Below, in pieces: positions 6,517-9,039 of a DNA stretch of 9,039 nucleotides (position 1 is its first letter; the number at the start of each line of letters is the position of its first letter). Location: assembly GCA_903859075.1 (NCBI GenBank), contig CAIOLF010000004.1, positions 1 through 9,039 on the forward strand, given 5' to 3'. The stretch comes from Candidatus Buchananbacteria bacterium (GTDB lineage Bacteria > Patescibacteriota > Patescibacteriia > 2-01-FULL-39-33). Below the pieces are notes generated by a model. That model was given only the letters and a program-made list of their open reading frames with translations. It was not told where the DNA came from and did not search any database. Both the position numbers and the translations under genes were made by a program.

Positions 6517-6545
6517 ATTATAGCTTTTTTAACGGCTTTAGTCAA
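6517..6545 (-). promoter_or_regulatory. Sigma70-type promoter for the seven-gene operon
   Basis: Reading the minus strand, TTGACT (6545 to 6540) is followed after exactly 17 bases by TATAAT (6522 to 6517): one mismatch to the consensus hexamers in total. The start point would be near 6510, about 42 bases before the first glycosyltransferase ATG. A run of seven T precedes and overlaps the -35 box on this strand. It is the strongest promoter match I found in the window. Its upstream side reaches into the alr start codon region. Confidence 0.75.
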
Positions 6546-6550
6546 AAAAA

Positions 6551-7690
6551 ATGAGGCAAATTAGCGACTTGGCTTGGCTAGAGATAGACCGAGCCGCTCT
6601 ACAACATAATCTGGCATTGTTGCGCAAGATCGCTGGAGAAAAAGTGATAATCGCTCCGACAGTCAAAGCTAACGCCTACGGGCATGGCCTACTTAGTGCT
6701 TCTCAAGCATTCCTAAAAGGCGAGGCCAACTGGCTGTGCGTAAATTTAATGGAGGAAGCACGCCTGCTGCGCCAAAACAAGATTAACTGCCCGATTCTTG
6801 TAATTGGCCGTCTGTCCCCTGACCAAATCGCCGAGGCGCTGACGCTCAGACTAAAACTTTTTATTGATGACTATTCTCTAGCTAAAAAAATCTCGGCAGC
6901 CGCCGCCGCTAAAAAACAGCTAATCGCAATTCATCTAAAAATTGACACGGGCATGAGCCGGCAAGGAATAAAATCAGGCCAAAAAATTAATTTGATTAAA
7001 AAAATATCAGAACTCCCCTACTTGAATATTGAGGGTATCGCCACTCACTTCGCTACTGCCGACGGTCCGCTGAATAACCGCTCTTTCAAAAAGCAACTGT
7101 CTCTCTTTGAAAAAACCGTAGCCCAAGCCGAAAAGATGCTAGGCAAAAAACTTATCAAGCATTGCGCCAATAGCGCGGCCGCCATGATTTATCCTCAGTC
7201 TCATTTTGATCTGTTCCGGCCAGGTATCGCCGCCTACGGGCTTTATCCCAGTGAAGTCGTAAGAAAAATTTGGGAGAGAAAAAATCAGCCGCTGATCCCG
7301 GCCTTGTCCTTTAAGACCAGGGTAGCTTTGATAAAAAAAATAAGCAAGGGCGACGCGGTCAGCTATGGCGGGACGTTTGTCGCCAAAAAGAAAATGACTA
7401 TTGCTTTGCTGCCTATCGGCTATTATGACGGAGTGGACCGCAAGTTGAGCAACTGCGGCGAGGTACTGATTCATGGTCGCCGCGCCAAGATACTTGGACG
7501 AGTCTGCATGGATCTAACGGTCGCCGATATCAGTAAAATAAAAAACGCCCGCTTGGGCGATGAGGTAGTAATTATCGGGCGACAAGGCAAAGAGGCGGTT
7601 ACCGCCGATGAATTGGCAAATAAAATCGGGACTATTAACTATGAAGTAGTGACAAGATTACGCGAAACTCTACCCCGATACTATTTATAG
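6551..7690 (+). CDS. alr: Alanine racemase (PLP-dependent)
   Basis: Cytoplasmic enzyme interconverting L- and D-alanine, giving D-alanine for peptidoglycan stem peptides. The PLP-binding lysine is Lys39 in TVKANAYGHG (37-46). The substrate-side motifs HLKIDTGMSRQG (128-139), THFATAD (165-171) and NSAA (207-210) follow in the barrel domain. RPGIAAYGLYP (223-233) marks the end of the barrel. The second catalytic base, Tyr272, lies in AVSYGGTF (269-276) in the C-terminal domain, followed by LPIGYYDGVDR (287-297), GRVCMD (316-321) and NYEVVTRL (363-370). All key residues are present and 379 residues is the usual length. There is no Shine-Dalgarno sequence before the ATG, only an A-run, and no earlier in-frame start. 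It is transcribed alone, divergently from the operon, and ends 11 bases from the convergent glycosyltransferase. Assignment is very secure. Confidence 0.97.
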   Translation: MRQISDLAWLEIDRAALQHNLALLRKIAGEKVIIAPTVKANAYGHGLLSASQAFLKGEANWLCVNLMEEARLLRQNKINCPILVIGRLSPDQIAEALTLRLKLFIDDYSLAKKISAAAAAKKQLIAIHLKIDTGMSRQGIKSGQKINLIKKISELPYLNIEGIATHFATADGPLNNRSFKKQLSLFEKTVAQAEKMLGKKLIKHCANSAAAMIYPQSHFDLFRPGIAAYGLYPSEVVRKIWERKNQPLIPALSFKTRVALIKKISKGDAVSYGGTFVAKKKMTIALLPIGYYDGVDRKLSNCGEVLIHGRRAKILGRVCMDLTVADISKIKNARLGDEVVIIGRQGKEAVTADELANKIGTINYEVVTRLRETLPRYYL

Positions 7691-7703
7691 TATTTATATT
7701 TTT
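7679..7703 (+). terminator. Weak hairpin plus T-rich tail at the alr 3' end
   Basis: TACTAT (7679-7684) and ATAGTA (7687-7692) form a short A:T-rich stem spanning the alr stop codon. On the plus strand a T-rich stretch (7693-7703) follows, as in an intrinsic terminator. The loop is only 2 bases (4 if the last pair opens) and the stem is weak, so this may be chance in AT-rich DNA. It reaches into the end of the convergent glycosyltransferase gene. Confidence 0.25.
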
Positions 7704-8766
7704 ACCAAAAAATAATCTTCTTCGCCAGCCAAAAATACGCCTCCATCAGCGGATTAGCAATAAACGTCAACAATGGATTTTTGACGTCCTGAAACTTTAT
7801 TGAACCGGTATAAAGCCGCAATATCTCCTTGTCTTTTACTTTTCTAAGTTTAAACTGGGTATGCCAGCGGTCACGCAAAATCGCCGGCAACTGATAGATC
7901 AGTGAGCCCCAGCCTTTTAGCTTTTCCTTGAACCAGCCGCCTTTCAAAGAAAAAAGGATCATGCCTAATTCCATAATAATGCAAGCCGGCGCAAAAACAA
8001 TCAATGTCGCCAGCTTATAATTTTTTAGCGTCACGAAATACCGATTGCGCTCCAAATAATAAAATTTATATTCGGCTTTGGAAAAACTGTATTTGTGATA
8101 GACCACGGCCTTCGGCTCCAGCAATATCTTGTAGCCAGCGAGGCGCAGCTTCCAGCCCAAATCAACATCTTCATGATACATAAATAACCGGCTATAAAAT
8201 AGTCCGGTTTTTCTCAGCGCCGACATTTTAAGCAGACAGGCGGCACCGGAGGGATAAGGCACTTCAAAGGGCTCCGTGCCCGGCTTATCCAATTGGCGGT
8301 AATTGTTGCAATAGCCAAAGCCAAGGAACTGGATGGCATTGCCATAGCTGTTTAGCAGATTAGTCTCCGGATGGAGCATCAGTTTGGCCTGCACCGCGGC
8401 GACGTCATGGCGCTCTCCGTCAGACACTAAAAAGTTAAGCCACTGCTTATCGACTATGGTATCTTGATTTAGCAGCGCTAAATAATCCACATTCTGATCA
8501 AGCGCCCAAGCGTAGCCGATGTTATTGCCTTCAGTGAAGCCGACATTGCTGGAATTTTGAATTACCTCGATCTCCGGATAATTTTTTTTGATGTAGTCCA
8601 CTGAATCATCGCCGGAGCCATTATCAATAATTAAAATCTTTAGCAACTTTTTGGGATAATCGGTCTCGCTTAGGCTCGACAAACAGTCCGGCAAGTATTT
8701 TCTGCCGTTATAAGAGAGAATAATAATAGCGATTGTTTTATCGTGTTCCATTATCTTTTTTATCAT
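7702..8766 (-). CDS. Glycosyltransferase family 2 (GT-A fold, rhamnosyltransferase-like)
   Basis: Inverting glycosyltransferase predicted to extend a surface glycan from a nucleotide sugar. Residue numbers count from the ATG at 8764-8766 (354 residues). AIIILSYNG (13-21) opens the fold, LIIDNGSGDDS (46-56) binds the nucleotide, and NSSNVGFTEGNNIG (71-84) is highly typical. LLNQDT (98-103) is the metal-binding DxD equivalent, PSGAACLL (172-179) lines the acceptor side, and FMYHEDVDLGWKLRLAGY (195-212) contains the probable catalytic acidic residue. A hydrophobic segment (about 251-275) and a basic tail suggest membrane association. The start is chosen because GGAG lies 4 bases upstream. GTG at 8767-8769 is too close to it, and ATG at 8749-8751 would give a more conventional N-terminus but sits 19 bases away. 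It overlaps the DUF2304 gene and is surely co-transcribed with it. Sugar specificity unknown. Confidence 0.92.
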   Translation of the reverse strand: MIKKIMEHDKTIAIIILSYNGRKYLPDCLSSLSETDYPKKLLKILIIDNGSGDDSVDYIKKNYPEIEVIQNSSNVGFTEGNNIGYAWALDQNVDYLALLNQDTIVDKQWLNFLVSDGERHDVAAVQAKLMLHPETNLLNSYGNAIQFLGFGYCNNYRQLDKPGTEPFEVPYPSGAACLLKMSALRKTGLFYSRLFMYHEDVDLGWKLRLAGYKILLEPKAVVYHKYSFSKAEYKFYYLERNRYFVTLKNYKLATLIVFAPACIIMELGMILFSLKGGWFKEKLKGWGSLIYQLPAILRDRWHTQFKLRKVKDKEILRLYTGSIKFQDVKNPLLTFIANPLMEAYFWLAKKIIFW

Positions 8767-9039
8767 CACGCTCCGCTATTCCCTGCACCAACCGGGTGAT
8801 GTCTTTTTCAATTTTTTCAAGCCGCAGCAGCGTGCGGAAAAGCCAGTAATAAGCCACGATGATCGCGCCGTACACTACCAAATCAACACCGCGGCCGACG
8901 CCGACTTTAGCCGCCAAATAAGCGGTCAGATCCGGCAGCCAGATAATAACGACTGCCGCCAGCCAAATAATCAGCCAGAGGATGAACTGCGAACGGCTGA
9001 GCTCTTTTTTCCGCCATTTGTAAATCAGCCGGGCGATGA
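8738..9039 (-). CDS. DUF2304 membrane protein, N-terminus beyond the window edge
   Basis: The visible C-terminal 99 residues read through bases 9037-8741 and end in TAA at 8738-8740; the first part lies past the right edge. A basic stretch (KWRKKELSRSQ, visible residues 7-17) precedes a transmembrane helix (18-34, FILWLIIWLAAVV-type). A loop with GVGRGVDLVVY (46-56), the most recognisable DUF2304 motif, leads into a second helix (about 51-67). A charged, heptad-like cytoplasmic tail (LEKIEKDITRLVQGIAER, 73-90) follows. The family's function is unknown; members are about 110-120 residues, so perhaps 15-20 residues are missing. From memory, DUF2304 genes often adjoin family 2 glycosyltransferases, as here, suggesting a partner or scaffold for a polyprenyl-linked sugar enzyme. 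Its last 29 bases overlap the glycosyltransferase start. Confidence 0.82.
   Translation of the reverse strand, partial: IARLIYKWRKKELSRSQFILWLIIWLAAVVIIWLPDLTAYLAAKVGVGRGVDLVVYGAIIVAYYWLFRTLLRLEKIEKDITRLVQGIAERDDKKDNGTR
8771..8774 (-). promoter_or_regulatory. Shine-Dalgarno GGAG deciding the GT2 start
   Basis: On the minus strand GGAG lies inside the end of the DUF2304 gene, 4 bases before ATG 8766-8764. It is the clearest Shine-Dalgarno sequence in the window; other starts have none or only weak purine runs. It supports the longer N-terminus over the ATG at 8751. Confidence 0.5.

Noticed and set aside
7139..7474. Minus-strand open frame of 111 codons inside alr
   Set aside because: It is antisense to conserved alr motifs including the catalytic tyrosine region and has no independent support.
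1..9039. CRISPR arrays, tRNA genes, insertion sequences or phage genes
   Set aside because: I saw no regularly spaced repeats, cloverleaf-like sequence, transposase motifs or structural phage genes, and almost no non-coding space.

Overview
This is a densely packed bacterial window, almost entirely coding, dominated by cell-envelope genes. Gaps between neighbouring genes are mostly 2 to 11 bases, Shine-Dalgarno sequences are mostly absent, stops are nearly all TAA, and short glycosyltransferase, VanZ, DUF2304 and SPASM genes sit together. To me this resembles a Candidatus Patescibacteria (Candidate Phyla Radiation, Parcubacteria-like) genome. That placement is an impression from gene content and style, with no marker gene behind it. 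The standard code fits: every gene runs full length without in-frame TGA, and no gene here ends in TGA.

Bases 45 to 6468, minus strand: one apparent seven-gene operon. In order of transcription it holds a family 4 glycosyltransferase, a radical SAM/SPASM protein, a small VanZ-like membrane protein, a second family 4 glycosyltransferase, a class I methyltransferase, a diacylglycerol/sphingosine-kinase-like lipid kinase, and the tRNA 2-thiouridylase mnmA. Junctions are so tight (often AAA/AAG-TAA-two or three bases-ATG) that translation is probably coupled. A near-consensus promoter (TTGACT, 17 bases, TATAAT) lies just upstream. The first six genes look like a glycan or glycolipid assembly set; mnmA at the end is a housekeeping RNA-modification gene.

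Bases 6469 to 6550: an 82-base intergenic region with two promoters facing each other and sharing the same DNA, one reading left into the operon and one reading right into alr.

Bases 6551 to 7690, plus strand: alanine racemase (alr), which supplies D-alanine for peptidoglycan. It ends tail to tail with the next gene, 11 bases apart.

Bases 7702 to 9039, minus strand: a family 2 glycosyltransferase preceded by a DUF2304 membrane protein, which is cut by the window's right edge. The two overlap and are probably co-transcribed from a promoter outside the window.

The most unusual feature is a GC-rich double-palindrome element of about 48 bases inserted in frame inside mnmA. It adds about 16 residues to a loop, in the manner of Rickettsia palindromic elements. 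No mobile element, CRISPR array or RNA gene was found, and no new defence or mobile system is evident.
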